From Pseudomonas sp. PB101 (GTDB taxonomy: Bacteria; Pseudomonadota; Gammaproteobacteria; Pseudomonadales; Pseudomonadaceae), in contig NZ_RWIR01000065.1 of the NCBI RefSeq assembly GCF_009764265.1, forward strand, positions 1 to 64,000: a DNA stretch of 64,000 bases, in the 5' to 3' direction. The notes under the pieces were generated by a model, which was not told the origin of the DNA, made no database searches, and saw nothing but the letters and a program-made list of their open reading frames with translations. The position numbers and the translations under genes were made by a program. Of the stretch, positions 44,084 to 53,883 are shown piece by piece (positions within the stretch are counted from its first letter, which is position 1; each line of letters begins with the position of its first letter).

Positions 44084-45609
44084 CGAACCGCTCCCGCGTC
44101 AAACAACACACGCCAGCCATCACACAGTTCCTGTTGCACCTGTTCGGGTGGCAGGCGGTGACCGTAGGCCATGTTTTGCCAGTGCCCGGTCAGGCTCTGG
44201 CTGTAGGCCAGCAACGCCGGTTGTTGCAGTTGCTCGATGCGCCGCAGCACCTGGCCTTCGGTGTCGGCGGCTTTGAGTGCGATGTCGAAGTCGTGCAACA
44301 GGCGGCTGAGCAGGGCGCGATAGAGCAAGCCGAGGGCTTCGCGTGGATCGGTTTGCCAGAGGTTTTCAGCGCTGGCGGCGATGTCGGTGGGCAGGGACTC
44401 GGGCTTGAGGTCCAGGCCGAATGCCTGCTGCGGTACAGGCCGGGTGGCTTTGACGCGAAGCGTTGGGCGGCGGCCGACAAAGGCCTGCAACCCGTCGCGA
44501 TAGTGCCAGATCAACAGGCCGATGCTTGCGATGACAATGCCCCACAGCGCGGCTTCAATCAGGCTCGCCAAGCCCTCAAACAGCTTCAACAGCGCCTTCA
44601 ACCATTGCGGTGTCTTGCTGTCTTGCGAGGCATCAACGTCCGGCTGGTCTTCGCCGAAGCGATAGCGCGTCAGCGTTTCCCGGTTCTTGAACGGTGGTTG
44701 TTCGAGGATCGTCTTGATGCTGTCCCTGGAGGCCTGGCTGTTCAGGGGCTGGTTCAGCAGGCGTGGGCTGTCGGGTGTCATGGCCGGTTCGGCGGCCCAC
44801 ACGCCGTGGGTGGGCGGCATCAGCAATGTCACCGCGATCAGCAAGGCAGCGCCTGCGCCGGTGAGGCGTTGGCGCAACCGGCGGAACACCAGTTCGATAT
44901 CCCAGGCCTCCAGCACGGTGCGCCGGTTCAGGTAGAGGTTGAAACCGCAGGCGACATAGATCGGTTCCCAGACCACCAGCACCAGTGCATAAAAGGCGTT
45001 GGTCAGGTGTTCCAGCCAGCGCCAGTCCTGGGTGGCTTCCGAGATCAGCGACTGCCAGCTCCAGTCGAGCGCGACCTGTTGTGGCAGGAGCAGATAGAAC
45101 AGCACCATCAAACCGATCCACAACGCGCCTTCCAGGTGCGCGCCGATGATCGTCAGCCAGCGGGCGGCACCGGCGTCGCGCTGCAACAGCACCCGCAGGC
45201 GCTGCTGGCGTTGCGCGCCGTCGAGGCCTTCGAGTTGCACCACTGGCATCACGAAGCTGCGCTCCAGGCTCAGGCGTCGCCAGGTCAGGCTGGCCAGCAA
45301 TTGCGGTTTGAGCAGTCGTGGCCATTGCTGCAGGGCCTGTTTTAGTGTGGGCGTCTCACCGAACATGGCTTTGGACAGGATGTACAAGGGCAGGCGTTCG
45401 AACGCCGGCTTCAGCCACCAGAAAATAAACACGGCGAGGGAAGGGGAATCCCAAAGCCCCCAACTGAGCAGCACGAAAATGGGCAAGGTGACCATGGCCC
45501 AACTGGTCATCAACAGGCGTCGATGGCGCTGGCTCAGGAGCACGCCGAGGTCCATGGCCTCCCAGGTCGAGCGCGGGCGAATCACCACCGTGACGTCATT
45601 CAGGCGCAT
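44080..45609 (-). CDS. DUF4129-domain membrane protein
   Basis: A 509-aa membrane protein with about five hydrophobic segments in the first 260 residues, a periplasmic loop and a further helix near 370. The C-terminal DUF4129 domain (DPREALGLLYRALLSRLL ... EGQVLRR) is of the kind also seen beside transglutaminase and MoxR genes. The ATG at 45609 (MRLNDVTVV) lies inside the 3' end of the SpoIIM-like gene (14-nt overlap). It is part of the coupled six-gene unit; biochemical role unknown. Confidence 0.8.
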   Translation of the reverse strand: MRLNDVTVVIRPRSTWEAMDLGVLLSQRHRRLLMTSWAMVTLPIFVLLSWGLWDSPSLAVFIFWWLKPAFERLPLYILSKAMFGETPTLKQALQQWPRLLKPQLLASLTWRRLSLERSFVMPVVQLEGLDGAQRQQRLRVLLQRDAGAARWLTIIGAHLEGALWIGLMVLFYLLLPQQVALDWSWQSLISEATQDWRWLEHLTNAFYALVLVVWEPIYVACGFNLYLNRRTVLEAWDIELVFRRLRQRLTGAGAALLIAVTLLMPPTHGVWAAEPAMTPDSPRLLNQPLNSQASRDSIKTILEQPPFKNRETLTRYRFGEDQPDVDASQDSKTPQWLKALLKLFEGLASLIEAALWGIVIASIGLLIWHYRDGLQAFVGRRPTLRVKATRPVPQQAFGLDLKPESLPTDIAASAENLWQTDPREALGLLYRALLSRLLHDFDIALKAADTEGQVLRRIEQLQQPALLAYSQSLTGHWQNMAYGHRLPPEQVQQELCDGWRVLFDAGAVR

Positions 45610-46573
45610 GGCGACGACGTCCGGCGAACACGAGATAGACCGCCACCAGTAACCAGAGCGATGCGCCAACCAGGTACTTGGTCTGGTGCGACGGGCCCGT
45701 CATGGATGACCAGTAGGCTTCGATAAACGCAGCGATCAACAGAAACAGCATGACCCCGCAGATCAACAGCACACTCTTGCGTGCTGCCAATCGCATGGCC
45801 TCGGCCCGTGGCAGGCGCCCGGGGGCGACCAACGCCCAGCCCAGCTTCAGGCCGGCGGCGCCAGCCAGGGCGATGGCGCTGAGTTCGAAGGCGCCATGGC
45901 CGATCACGAATGTCCAGAAGGTCGGCCCGTAGCCGACGTAGGTCAGGTGCCCGGCCACCGCACCGATCATCAGGCCGTTGAAAATCAGGAAAAACACGCT
46001 GCCCAAACCAAACAGCAAACCGCTGGCGAAGGTCTGAAAGGCGATGCCGATGTTGTGCATGATGTAGTAGCCGAACATCGCCCAGTCCTCACTGGCCGCT
46101 CGGTCCACCGTGCGCCCGAGGTGACCGGCCACGGGGTCGTACATGCTTTGCATTTCACTGACCTGCTCGGCGGGGATCAGGTTGTAGACCAGGTCCGGGT
46201 ACAGGTACACCAGCAGCGCAAAACCGCCCAGGCTGGCAAAGAACATCAGGCTGGCGGCGAGGACGAAACGCCACTGTTCGCGCACCAGCCGCGGGAAGTC
46301 GGCCAGGATGAATGCCAGCACGTTGGCGCCCAAACGGCTGCGGTGACGGTAAAGCTGTTGATGCCCGCGCAGCACCTGTTGCTGCAAGGCATCGATCAGA
46401 AAGCTGCTGTAGCCACGCTCCCGGGCCAGTGCCAGGTGTTGGCAGAGGCGTCGGTAGTCCTTCGGGAAATTGCCGGCGTCGGTGTTTTTGTCGTCTCGTT
46501 CCAACTGATCGAGCAGATGGGAAAAACGCTCCCATTCTGCCTTGTGCCGGCTTTCAAAAAGACTTTGCTTCAT
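45596..46573 (-). CDS. SpoIIM-like (stage II sporulation protein M family) membrane protein
   Basis: A 325-aa protein. The first 100 residues are a charged cytosolic domain (LLDQLERDDKNTD). About six membrane helices follow, with the family-typical stretch NIGIAFQTFASGLLFGLGSVFFLIFN broken into two helices. Pseudomonas does not sporulate; these homologues sit with RDD and MoxR genes and may act in envelope or cell-wall control. It overlaps the RDD gene by 4 nt (ATGA). Confidence 0.85.
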   Translation of the reverse strand: MKQSLFESRHKAEWERFSHLLDQLERDDKNTDAGNFPKDYRRLCQHLALARERGYSSFLIDALQQQVLRGHQQLYRHRSRLGANVLAFILADFPRLVREQWRFVLAASLMFFASLGGFALLVYLYPDLVYNLIPAEQVSEMQSMYDPVAGHLGRTVDRAASEDWAMFGYYIMHNIGIAFQTFASGLLFGLGSVFFLIFNGLMIGAVAGHLTYVGYGPTFWTFVIGHGAFELSAIALAGAAGLKLGWALVAPGRLPRAEAMRLAARKSVLLICGVMLFLLIAAFIEAYWSSMTGPSHQTKYLVGASLWLLVAVYLVFAGRRRHAPE

Positions 46574-47295
46574 GTCGGCCCCAACAGGCCGCGGGCGATG
46601 CCGTTGAGTTCGGTGACCGCTTGCGCGGGCTGGACTTGCAAGGGTTGCGCGAGTATCGCGGCCAGTTCATCGGCCCGCGCCGGGGAGAGTTCAGCCTGGC
46701 GCTCGGCAAACCCGAGAATCGCCCGTTGCTCGGTGAGGGTCAGGGCAAAGGGCGGACGACGGGGCTGTGCTTGCGGGAGTTCGGGACGGGTGTGCGATTG
46801 TTCGCGGTAGATCACCAGGGTGCCGGCGGCGATATCGCCGAGGCGCTTGAAGTGGGGGTGTTGCAGGCAACTGATGGCGCCGAGGAAATAACCGAACGGC
46901 AGCAGGTCGACAACGCGCAGCAGGTTGCGCAACAGCGAAGCAGACCAGCCGACCGGCGTGCCATCGTCGTGCACCACCCGCAATCCCATCCATTGCTTGC
47001 CCGGCGAGCGGCCTTGGTTCAGCACCTCGAACAGCACCATGTACCACCAACTCGCCACGAACAGCAGTATCGACGCGAGTCCCGCGCCCAGCTTGCCGAG
47101 CATCGCCAGCACAATGAACAGCACCCCCAGGGCCAGGCCGCGCAAACCCAGATCGATGGAAAACGCCAGCGCACGGACCATCAAGCCGGCCGGGCGCAGT
47201 GGCAGGTCGACGCCCTCCGGCGTTTCGACTTGATAGCGCGTATCCAGTGGCGGTGACAGCGGCGCATTCCCTGGCAGTGCTGTGGTCTCGAGCAT
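46570..47295 (-). CDS. RDD-family membrane protein
   Basis: A 241-aa protein with an RDD domain of three helices (residues about 25-160). The conserved arginine/aspartate sites appear as RALAFSIDLGLRGLAL, and GRSPGKQWMGLRVV gives the GxxxGK motif. A cytosolic tail of about 80 residues follows. Some RDD proteins are Na+/H+ exchangers or osmolyte carriers. It is the first gene of the six-gene operon; its promoter should lie in 47296-47470, shared with the divergent sbcB. Confidence 0.85.
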   Translation of the reverse strand: MLETTALPGNAPLSPPLDTRYQVETPEGVDLPLRPAGLMVRALAFSIDLGLRGLALGVLFIVLAMLGKLGAGLASILLFVASWWYMVLFEVLNQGRSPGKQWMGLRVVHDDGTPVGWSASLLRNLLRVVDLLPFGYFLGAISCLQHPHFKRLGDIAAGTLVIYREQSHTRPELPQAQPRRPPFALTLTEQRAILGFAERQAELSPARADELAAILAQPLQVQPAQAVTELNGIARGLLGPT

Positions 47296-47470
47296 GGGCT
47301 ACCTGATGTGTGGCCTGGATCGGGATTCTCTGTCCATCCGATGCTAGCAGCCTATGCGGGGGGAAACGACATCGCTGTGTTTTGCCGCAACACGCTGGAA
47401 TGACAAGACTGCTGGCCGAGGCGGGAGAGGAACGCCTAGACTTTGCCGATCTTCAGTTCAGGAATCGCCC

Positions 47471-48901
47471 GTGACCTCCATCTTCTGGTACGACTACGAA
47501 ACCACTGGCATCAATCCCCGTTGCGACCGTCCGTTGCAAATGGCCGGCCTGCGCACCGACTTCGATCTCAATGAAATCGACGAGCCGGTCAATCTTTACT
47601 GCCGGCCCAGTGACGACATCCTGCCGCATCCTGCCGCCTGTGCGATCACGGGCATCACCCCCGGGCAACTGCAGGCGCAGGGTTTGAGCGAGGCTGATTT
47701 CATGACCCGGGTGCATGCCCAGCTCGCGGCACCGGGCACCTGTGGCGCGGGGTATAACACCCTGCGTTTCGACGACGAGATGACCCGCTACAGCCTGTAC
47801 CGAAACTTTTTCGACCCTTATGCGCGGGAATGGCAGGGCGGCAACAGCCGCTGGGACCTGATCGATGTGGTGCGCGCCGCCTATGCCTTGCGCCCCGATG
47901 GCCTGGTCTGGCCAACGGATGACGAGGGTCGGGTCACACTCAAGCTCGAACGCCTGACCGCCGCCAATGGCATCGATCATGGCAATGCCCACGAAGCGCT
48001 GTCGGACGTTCGCGCGACGATCGCCCTGGCGCGCCTGATACGGGAAAAACAGCCAAAACTCTACGACTGGTTGTTTCAACTGCGCAGCAAGCAGAAAGTC
48101 ATGGACCAGATACGCCTGCTGCAACCGCTGGTGCATGTGTCCGGCCGTTTTTCCGCCGCGCGCAGCTATGTGGGTGTGGTGTTGCCGCTGGCGTGGCACC
48201 CGCGCAACAAGAACGCCCTGATTGTCTGTGACTTGCACCTCGATCCGCAGGGCCTGCTTGATCTGGATGCTGAAACCTTGCGCCAGCGCCTGTATACCCG
48301 TCGCGATGAGCTGGTCGAAGGTGAGCTGCCGGTGCCATTGAAGTTGATTCACATCAACAAGTGCCCGGTGGTGGCACCGTTGTCGGTACTTCGCCAGGAG
48401 GATCAGCAGCGTCTGGGTCTGGATATGGCGCTGTATCAGCAGCGGGTGTTGCGGCTAAATGACGCGCACAAAGTTTGGCAGGATAAAGTCCTCGCGATTT
48501 ATGCCCGCGAAGACTTTTCCCAGAGCCAGGATCCCGAGCAACAGTTATACGATGGATTCATCGGTGATCGGGATCGGCGATTGTGTGAACAAGTCCGGAC
48601 CGTTGACCCGATGCAGTTGGCACAAGAGCAGTGGCCTTTCGATGACGAACGTTTGCCTGAATTGTTGTTTCGATATCGCGCACGCAACTTTCCCGATACG
48701 TTGAATTCCGAGGAACAAGAACGCTGGCGAATATTCTGTCAGAAACGTCTGTCAGACCCCGAGTGGGGGGCGCCCAATACCCTGGAAAGTTTTGTAGAGG
48801 CCGCGGCGCAGTTGAGCGTTAGTGCTACTGCGTTTCAGCAGGGGGTGCTCAGTGAGTGGCAGGATTATGTGCAGGGACTGCGTCAGCGTTTTCGTCTTTG
48901 A
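47471..48901 (+). CDS. sbcB: Exodeoxyribonuclease I
   Basis: A 476-aa 3'-5' single-strand DNA exonuclease used in recombination and mismatch repair. The DEDD motifs are visible: YDYETTG (D and E of ExoI motif), GYNTLRFDDEMTRY, and HEALSDVRAT for the last acidic residues. The SH3-like and C-terminal domains have normal length. The GTG start at 47471 has AGGA upstream; an in-frame extension to 47354 lacks family similarity. A bidirectional terminator separates it from mvaT. Confidence 0.95.
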   Translation: MTSIFWYDYETTGINPRCDRPLQMAGLRTDFDLNEIDEPVNLYCRPSDDILPHPAACAITGITPGQLQAQGLSEADFMTRVHAQLAAPGTCGAGYNTLRFDDEMTRYSLYRNFFDPYAREWQGGNSRWDLIDVVRAAYALRPDGLVWPTDDEGRVTLKLERLTAANGIDHGNAHEALSDVRATIALARLIREKQPKLYDWLFQLRSKQKVMDQIRLLQPLVHVSGRFSAARSYVGVVLPLAWHPRNKNALIVCDLHLDPQGLLDLDAETLRQRLYTRRDELVEGELPVPLKLIHINKCPVVAPLSVLRQEDQQRLGLDMALYQQRVLRLNDAHKVWQDKVLAIYAREDFSQSQDPEQQLYDGFIGDRDRRLCEQVRTVDPMQLAQEQWPFDDERLPELLFRYRARNFPDTLNSEEQERWRIFCQKRLSDPEWGAPNTLESFVEAAAQLSVSATAFQQGVLSEWQDYVQGLRQRFRL

Positions 48902-48933
48902 ATCCGAACATGCCGGGGCTTAAACGCCACGCA

Positions 48934-48969
48934 TAAAAAAACGCCAGCATTTGCTGGCGTTCTTTTTTT
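48934..48969. terminator. Bidirectional terminator between sbcB and mvaT
   Basis: A perfect 10-bp stem AACGCCAGCA / TGCTGGCGTT with a 2-nt centre is flanked by an A-run (left) and a T-run (right), so it works for both convergent genes. Confidence 0.93.
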
Positions 48970-49001
48970 GTCACGGATCCATCTGCGACAAGCTCTGAGG
49001 C

Positions 49002-49379
49002 TTAGCCCAGCAGGGTAGCCCAGCCTTCCACCACATCACCGCCCCACTTGGCTTTCCACTCTTTCAGAGTTTTGTGGTTGCCACCTTTGGTTTCGATGAC
49101 TTCGCCGTTATGCGGGTTTTTGTATTGTTTAACTTTGCGAGCACGCTTGGTGCCGGTAGTTTTCACTGCACCGCCGCGTGGCGCCTTGGATTTGGATTCT
49201 GGATCCAACAGCGCGATGATGTCACGCAGGGACTTGGAGTATTCGCCCATCAGGGTGCGCAGTTTGCCTTCGAATTCCAGCTCGGTTTGCAGTTTGTCGT
49301 CTTGGGACAGGTTCTTCAAACGGGCTTGCAGCTCTTTGATAGCTTCTTCGGTGGCGCGATATTCGTTGATCAAGGACAT
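49002..49379 (-). CDS. mvaT: MvaT-type H-NS-like nucleoid protein
   Basis: A 125-aa xenogeneic silencer. The N-terminal coiled-coil (MSLINEYRATEEAIKELQAR) makes dimers and higher oligomers. The C-terminal AT-rich-DNA binding domain includes the ETKGGNHKTLKEW loop. It matches MvaT of Pseudomonas nearly along the whole length, as I remember it; the paralogues MvaU/MvaV are less likely. Such proteins silence AT-rich, foreign genes, which may include the AT-rich parts of the toxin cluster 10 kb away. Only the ATG at 49379 gives the known N-terminus. Confidence 0.95.
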   Translation of the reverse strand: MSLINEYRATEEAIKELQARLKNLSQDDKLQTELEFEGKLRTLMGEYSKSLRDIIALLDPESKSKAPRGGAVKTTGTKRARKVKQYKNPHNGEVIETKGGNHKTLKEWKAKWGGDVVEGWATLLG

Positions 49380-49702
49380 GAGGACTACCTTATGTTGTTC
49401 GCTGGATGGCAGGGTGACAGTGCCGCAATAATAGTCACGGTGTTTCATCAAGTAAACATTTAAGCCAACTTTATTTAATTTAGTTGCTGTGTCTTTGTGC
49501 GCTTTGGTAGTGCAGTTATTGTCCGCCAGATATACATAAATTAACAAATGAGCGGCACCGCTAGAGCCCCCTGCGAACAAACCAGGGTGTTGCCCGACCC
49601 GCCGCACCGACCTTCCGGCAGGGCGAAACGTCAACAATACTGCAGTTTTGCTGCGCAATCGCTAGAATGGCGGCCTTTGCGAAGTTCTGGAGTTTCCCCC
49701 TC
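49380..49702. other. Divergent mvaT-purU intergenic region
   Basis: 323 bp without a gene. The part next to mvaT (about 49440-49560) is AT-rich, with runs such as TTTATTTAATTTAG, and is a natural place for mvaT autoregulation. Near purU a TAGAAT (49663-49668) could be a -10, but I cannot pair it with a good -35. Confidence 0.5.
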
Positions 49703-50551
<849 letters not shown>

Positions 50552-50636
50552 CAGACCGTCGGCACAGTTGAAATTCGAAGGGCCTGGGCGTTCAATCGCT
50601 TCAGGCCCTTCGCCGTTCTGCACCGAGGAAACGACC

Positions 50637-50813
50637 ATGACCGATCCACTGGACAAAGCTACATCCAAGGCTCCCGGCACACTGGGCGAGGGCTGCTTGA
50701 GTCGCTACGACCCGGATGACATGGGGCCTGAAACGGGTACGGAGTTTCCTGATGCCGCGCAGTTGTGGGAACAGTTGCAGCAAGCGCCCGAAGACAAACC
50801 TAAGCCTGTCTGA
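50637..50813 (+). CDS. Small acidic hypothetical protein
   Basis: A 58-aa protein (MTDPLDKATSKAP ... DKPKPV) with many acidic and proline residues, no membrane segment and probably little structure. A GAGGAA ribosome-binding site lies 8 nt before the ATG. Its end overlaps the 3' end of the convergent flippase-like gene by 14 nt. No function is recognised; coding is supported by codon use and the binding site only. Confidence 0.6.
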   Translation: MTDPLDKATSKAPGTLGEGCLSRYDPDDMGPETGTEFPDAAQLWEQLQQAPEDKPKPV

Positions 50814-51795
50814 GTTTCATCAGCTTCATCAGCAGCGGCCGGCCGAGCATCAGCAAAAACACCGGCCCACCGACCAGCAAGTAGAAGTAATACGTCACCG
50901 CCCGCCAGATCAGAATCGCCGCGGCCGCCGTGGATTTCCCGACCATGGGCGCCAGCAGCGCCGCCGACGTCAGTTCGGCTGCCCCGGCTCCGCCCGGCAG
51001 CAGGCTGAATTGCCCGGCGCTCAGCGCCAGCATCTGGATCAGAAAACTCCAGGCCCACTGCAAATCCGCGCCGAGCCCGCGCAATGCCAGATAGAGAACG
51101 CTGTAGCGCAACAGCCAATGCACGCAGGTCAGGGCGAATACCTTGATCAAGGTTTGCACGGGCAATTTCAGCGTGTCGGTAAACGCCGCCAGAAACTGCA
51201 GGAGCTTGCGCGCCCAGCGCATTCGCGTGGCGGTCTGCACATTGGCCCGGGCGAGCCAGCGGCCGCTCAGGCGAATCAATGAGCGGTGATAGCGCGCCAC
51301 CAGCACGCAACTTATCAGGCCGCCGCACAGCGAAACGGCGCTGACCGTCAGCATCCATTCCATGCGCTGGCTCAGGTGCTGGAACAGGGCGTAAATCAGG
51401 ATCCCGCTCAGGGCGCAGAGGAAAAACAGCAAGTCGCTCAACTGATCCATGGCAAACACTGCGCTGCCCCTGGCCGGGCGCACACCGTGACGCGCCAGCA
51501 ACGCCATGATCGTCAGAGGCCCGCCGCTGCCGCCGGGCGTGGCGCAGTAGGCAAATTCGGCGGCCATCACCACGCCGAGGCTGCCGAGCCGGCCAATCTT
51601 GCGCGATTGATCACCCAGCAACAGGCGTAGACGCAGGGTGTTCACCACCCAGCACAGCAGGATCATGCCGAACATGATCAACAGCCACGGCAGCGGAAAA
51701 CCGCTCAGCCTGGACCAGGTCTCGCTGCCGCCCAACACCAACGGAACCAGCACCGCCGCGAGCAGGCCGCCGAACAACAGCAGGCCGCGACTCAT
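50800..51795 (-). CDS. Lysylphosphatidylglycerol synthase TM-region / flippase-like membrane protein
   Basis: A 331-aa protein with about eight membrane helices and the family motifs FAYCATPGGSGGP and QFSLLPGGAGAAELT (the LPG_synthase_TM / UPF0104 family). It lacks the catalytic aminoacyl-transfer domain of MprF, so it is better seen as a lipid-flippase-like protein. It is the last gene of a three-gene unit with a glycosyltransferase and a deacetylase-like protein, and overlaps the latter by 4 nt (ATGA). A role in making or moving a glycolipid is plausible. Confidence 0.85.
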   Translation of the reverse strand: MSRGLLLFGGLLAAVLVPLVLGGSETWSRLSGFPLPWLLIMFGMILLCWVVNTLRLRLLLGDQSRKIGRLGSLGVVMAAEFAYCATPGGSGGPLTIMALLARHGVRPARGSAVFAMDQLSDLLFFLCALSGILIYALFQHLSQRMEWMLTVSAVSLCGGLISCVLVARYHRSLIRLSGRWLARANVQTATRMRWARKLLQFLAAFTDTLKLPVQTLIKVFALTCVHWLLRYSVLYLALRGLGADLQWAWSFLIQMLALSAGQFSLLPGGAGAAELTSAALLAPMVGKSTAAAAILIWRAVTYYFYLLVGGPVFLLMLGRPLLMKLMKLRQA

Positions 51796-52556
51796 GCGGC
51801 GCGATCCTGTCGGTCGTTTTGCAGCGCCATCCAGCGGGCCTTGGTCAATGGAACACGTCCGTTGGCGAGCAGGCGTTCCAGGGTTTGCAGCCAGTATCGA
51901 CGCGAAAATTCATGACGCATGTCCACCGGGTGCAGGCCCAGGCGAATCACCGGAGCCTGCTGCCAGCGTTGTTCACGGCGGTCGCTGACGAGTTTCGAGA
52001 CACCCCGGCGCCAGGCACTGCGGGCACTCCAGACCAGCCCCGGTGCCTCGATCGCGGTGAAGTCCGGCAACCGGTACAAATGCTGTGAGTCGCTGGTGTA
52101 ACTCAGCGGCAATTGGCGCAATGCCTGGCGGGTGCCTTGGCTCATCAGCCAGGCAGGGGCGACGAACCCCTGCAGAGGCCAGTCATGGCGGTGGAACATC
52201 TCGATGCCCGAACGCAGGCGGGCGAGGGCGGCTTCTGGCGATAAACGGTAGAACTCGCCTTCGTGGGTATAGACCCGACGCATGAACCAGTCTCGCGGAT
52301 TGACCGTCACAGGCTCATCGTCGCAGTGGAAGTAACCATGCAGTGCCAGTTCGTCGCCCCGGGCGACCCGTGCGCCGAGCTGGCGGCAAAATTGCGGATC
52401 GGCGTCCAGAGGGTTGTGCTTGTGGAAGTCCGGCACCACCAGCCAGGTGATCGGCACGACACCCAGGGCGTCGACGGCTTTGACGAACGGCTGGTAATCG
52501 GCCCAGGTCGGCGGCGCCACGTCGTGCAGTACCAGTAGCAACGCGGGTCTGTTCAT
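51792..52556 (-). CDS. Polysaccharide deacetylase-like protein (DUF2334)
   Basis: A 254-aa protein of the DUF2334 branch of polysaccharide deacetylases. The metal-site motifs appear as VLHDVAP (the HD pair) and LALHGYFHCDDE (the H-x-x-x-H). No signal peptide is seen, so it may act in the cytosol. ATG 52556 is taken; an ATG four codons upstream (52568) overlaps the glycosyltransferase gene and is also possible. It probably trims or deacetylates a sugar made by the upstream glycosyltransferase. Confidence 0.82.
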   Translation of the reverse strand: MNRPALLLVLHDVAPPTWADYQPFVKAVDALGVVPITWLVVPDFHKHNPLDADPQFCRQLGARVARGDELALHGYFHCDDEPVTVNPRDWFMRRVYTHEGEFYRLSPEAALARLRSGIEMFHRHDWPLQGFVAPAWLMSQGTRQALRQLPLSYTSDSQHLYRLPDFTAIEAPGLVWSARSAWRRGVSKLVSDRREQRWQQAPVIRLGLHPVDMRHEFSRRYWLQTLERLLANGRVPLTKARWMALQNDRQDRAA

Positions 52557-52560
52557 GGGC

Positions 52561-53673
52561 TCAACCATTGGCGGTCAGCGGCCATTGGCTGCCAAGCACG
52601 GCGTGATAGTGGCGCAGCAAACTGTTGACCACCGTGTCCCAGGCGTAATGCTGTTCGACATGCAACCGTGCCTGCTTGCCCAGCGTTGTGTGGCCCGAGC
52701 CAAACAATTCTCGAACAGCGGCGGCCATCGCGGCGGGATTGTTCGGTGCGCAGAGCAGGCCGCAGTCCTCGCCGACGATTTCCTCGAAAGCCCCGGCCGC
52801 CACGGCGACAACCGGGATGCCACTGGCCATGGCCTCCAGAATGACCAGGCCGAAGGTTTCCTGATCGCCGGCGTGCAGCAATGCATCGGCGCTGGCCATC
52901 AGGCGGGCCACCTGCGCGGCGGGGCAGAACTCGTCGATCACCGTCACGTTGGACGGCACGGCCGTGGGCATCGACGAACCCACCAGAATCAGGTGATAGC
53001 GTCGACCCAGGCGCTGCATGCAGTCGAGCAGCACCGGCAGGTTTTTTTCCTTCGAGCCGCGCCCGGCGAAGATCAGCAACCGGGTGTTGTCATCCAGGCC
53101 CAATTCGGCGCGCAAACCGGGATCCCTGGCAGTGGGATTGAAGGTGTGCAGGTCGACACCGAGCGGCTGCACGAACACGTTCCTGACCCCCAGCCCGGTG
53201 AGTTTGTCGGCCATGACCCGACTGGGCGCCAGGACCCGGTCGAAGTTGCCGTAGAGCTTGCTGACATAGGCCTCGACGTTGGTGGTCACCCAGTTGCCCA
53301 TGCGGTTGCTGACCAACAGGGGCAGGTCCGAGTGATAGAAACCGATGACGGGCACGTCGAGTTGGCGCCGCGCGTCCAGTGCCGCCCATGCGGTGAGATA
53401 GGGGTCGCCGACTTCAATCAGGTCGGGTTGCAAATCCTGCAGGACATTGCGCCAGGGGGCGAGGCGCAGCGGGAAGCGATAGCCCTTGCCGAAGGGCAGG
53501 GCAGGCGCCGGGACGGTAAAGATGCCATCCTGCTCGCTAAAAGATGATCCGGGGATCAGCAAACTGTGGCGAATGCCCGGCTTGATGCCCAGGCGACGAT
53601 GCTTTGCATCCAGATAAGTGCGTACGCCACCGCTGGCAGGGGCGTAGAACATGGTGATGTCAGCGATATGCAC
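52561..53673 (-). CDS. Glycosyltransferase family 4 (GT-B)
   Basis: A 370-aa retaining glycosyltransferase. The N-terminal acceptor half has DITMFYAPASGGVRTYL. The C-terminal nucleotide-sugar half has LIFAGRGSKEKNLPVLL and the EX7E motif ETFGLVILEAMASG. The start is taken as GTG 53673 because GGAGG lies 10 nt upstream; longer in-frame extension upstream runs into non-homologous sequence. It heads the three-gene unit with the deacetylase-like and flippase-like genes. A mannosyl- or glucosyl-diacylglycerol type product is possible but unproven. Confidence 0.88.
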   Translation of the reverse strand: MHIADITMFYAPASGGVRTYLDAKHRRLGIKPGIRHSLLIPGSSFSEQDGIFTVPAPALPFGKGYRFPLRLAPWRNVLQDLQPDLIEVGDPYLTAWAALDARRQLDVPVIGFYHSDLPLLVSNRMGNWVTTNVEAYVSKLYGNFDRVLAPSRVMADKLTGLGVRNVFVQPLGVDLHTFNPTARDPGLRAELGLDDNTRLLIFAGRGSKEKNLPVLLDCMQRLGRRYHLILVGSSMPTAVPSNVTVIDEFCPAAQVARLMASADALLHAGDQETFGLVILEAMASGIPVVAVAAGAFEEIVGEDCGLLCAPNNPAAMAAAVRELFGSGHTTLGKQARLHVEQHYAWDTVVNSLLRHYHAVLGSQWPLTANG

Positions 53674-53783
53674 GATGAACGATCCTCCGGTCCCGGTACT
53701 CCCTTGGTTGACCTTTATGAAGGATAGATGTTCGGTTGGGGTTGTACGGGAGGGGATGTCAGCAGGGTTTTGTAGTGTTTGGC

Positions 53784-53870
53784 AGGCCGCTATCGCTAGC
53801 AGGCTAGCTCCCACATTTGATCTGTGGCGTTCACAGTTCCCTGTGGGAGCTAGCCTGCTAGCGATTGTGC
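53784..53870. repeat. REP doublet (REPIN), GCTAGC stem type
   Basis: Inverted REPs with the unusual stem CGCTAGCAGGCTAGC / GCTAGCCTGCTAGCG lie between the glycosyltransferase leader and the chemoreceptor stop. Both arms changed together, which keeps the palindrome. Confidence 0.87.
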
Positions 53871-53883
53871 CAGTGGCAGCACC

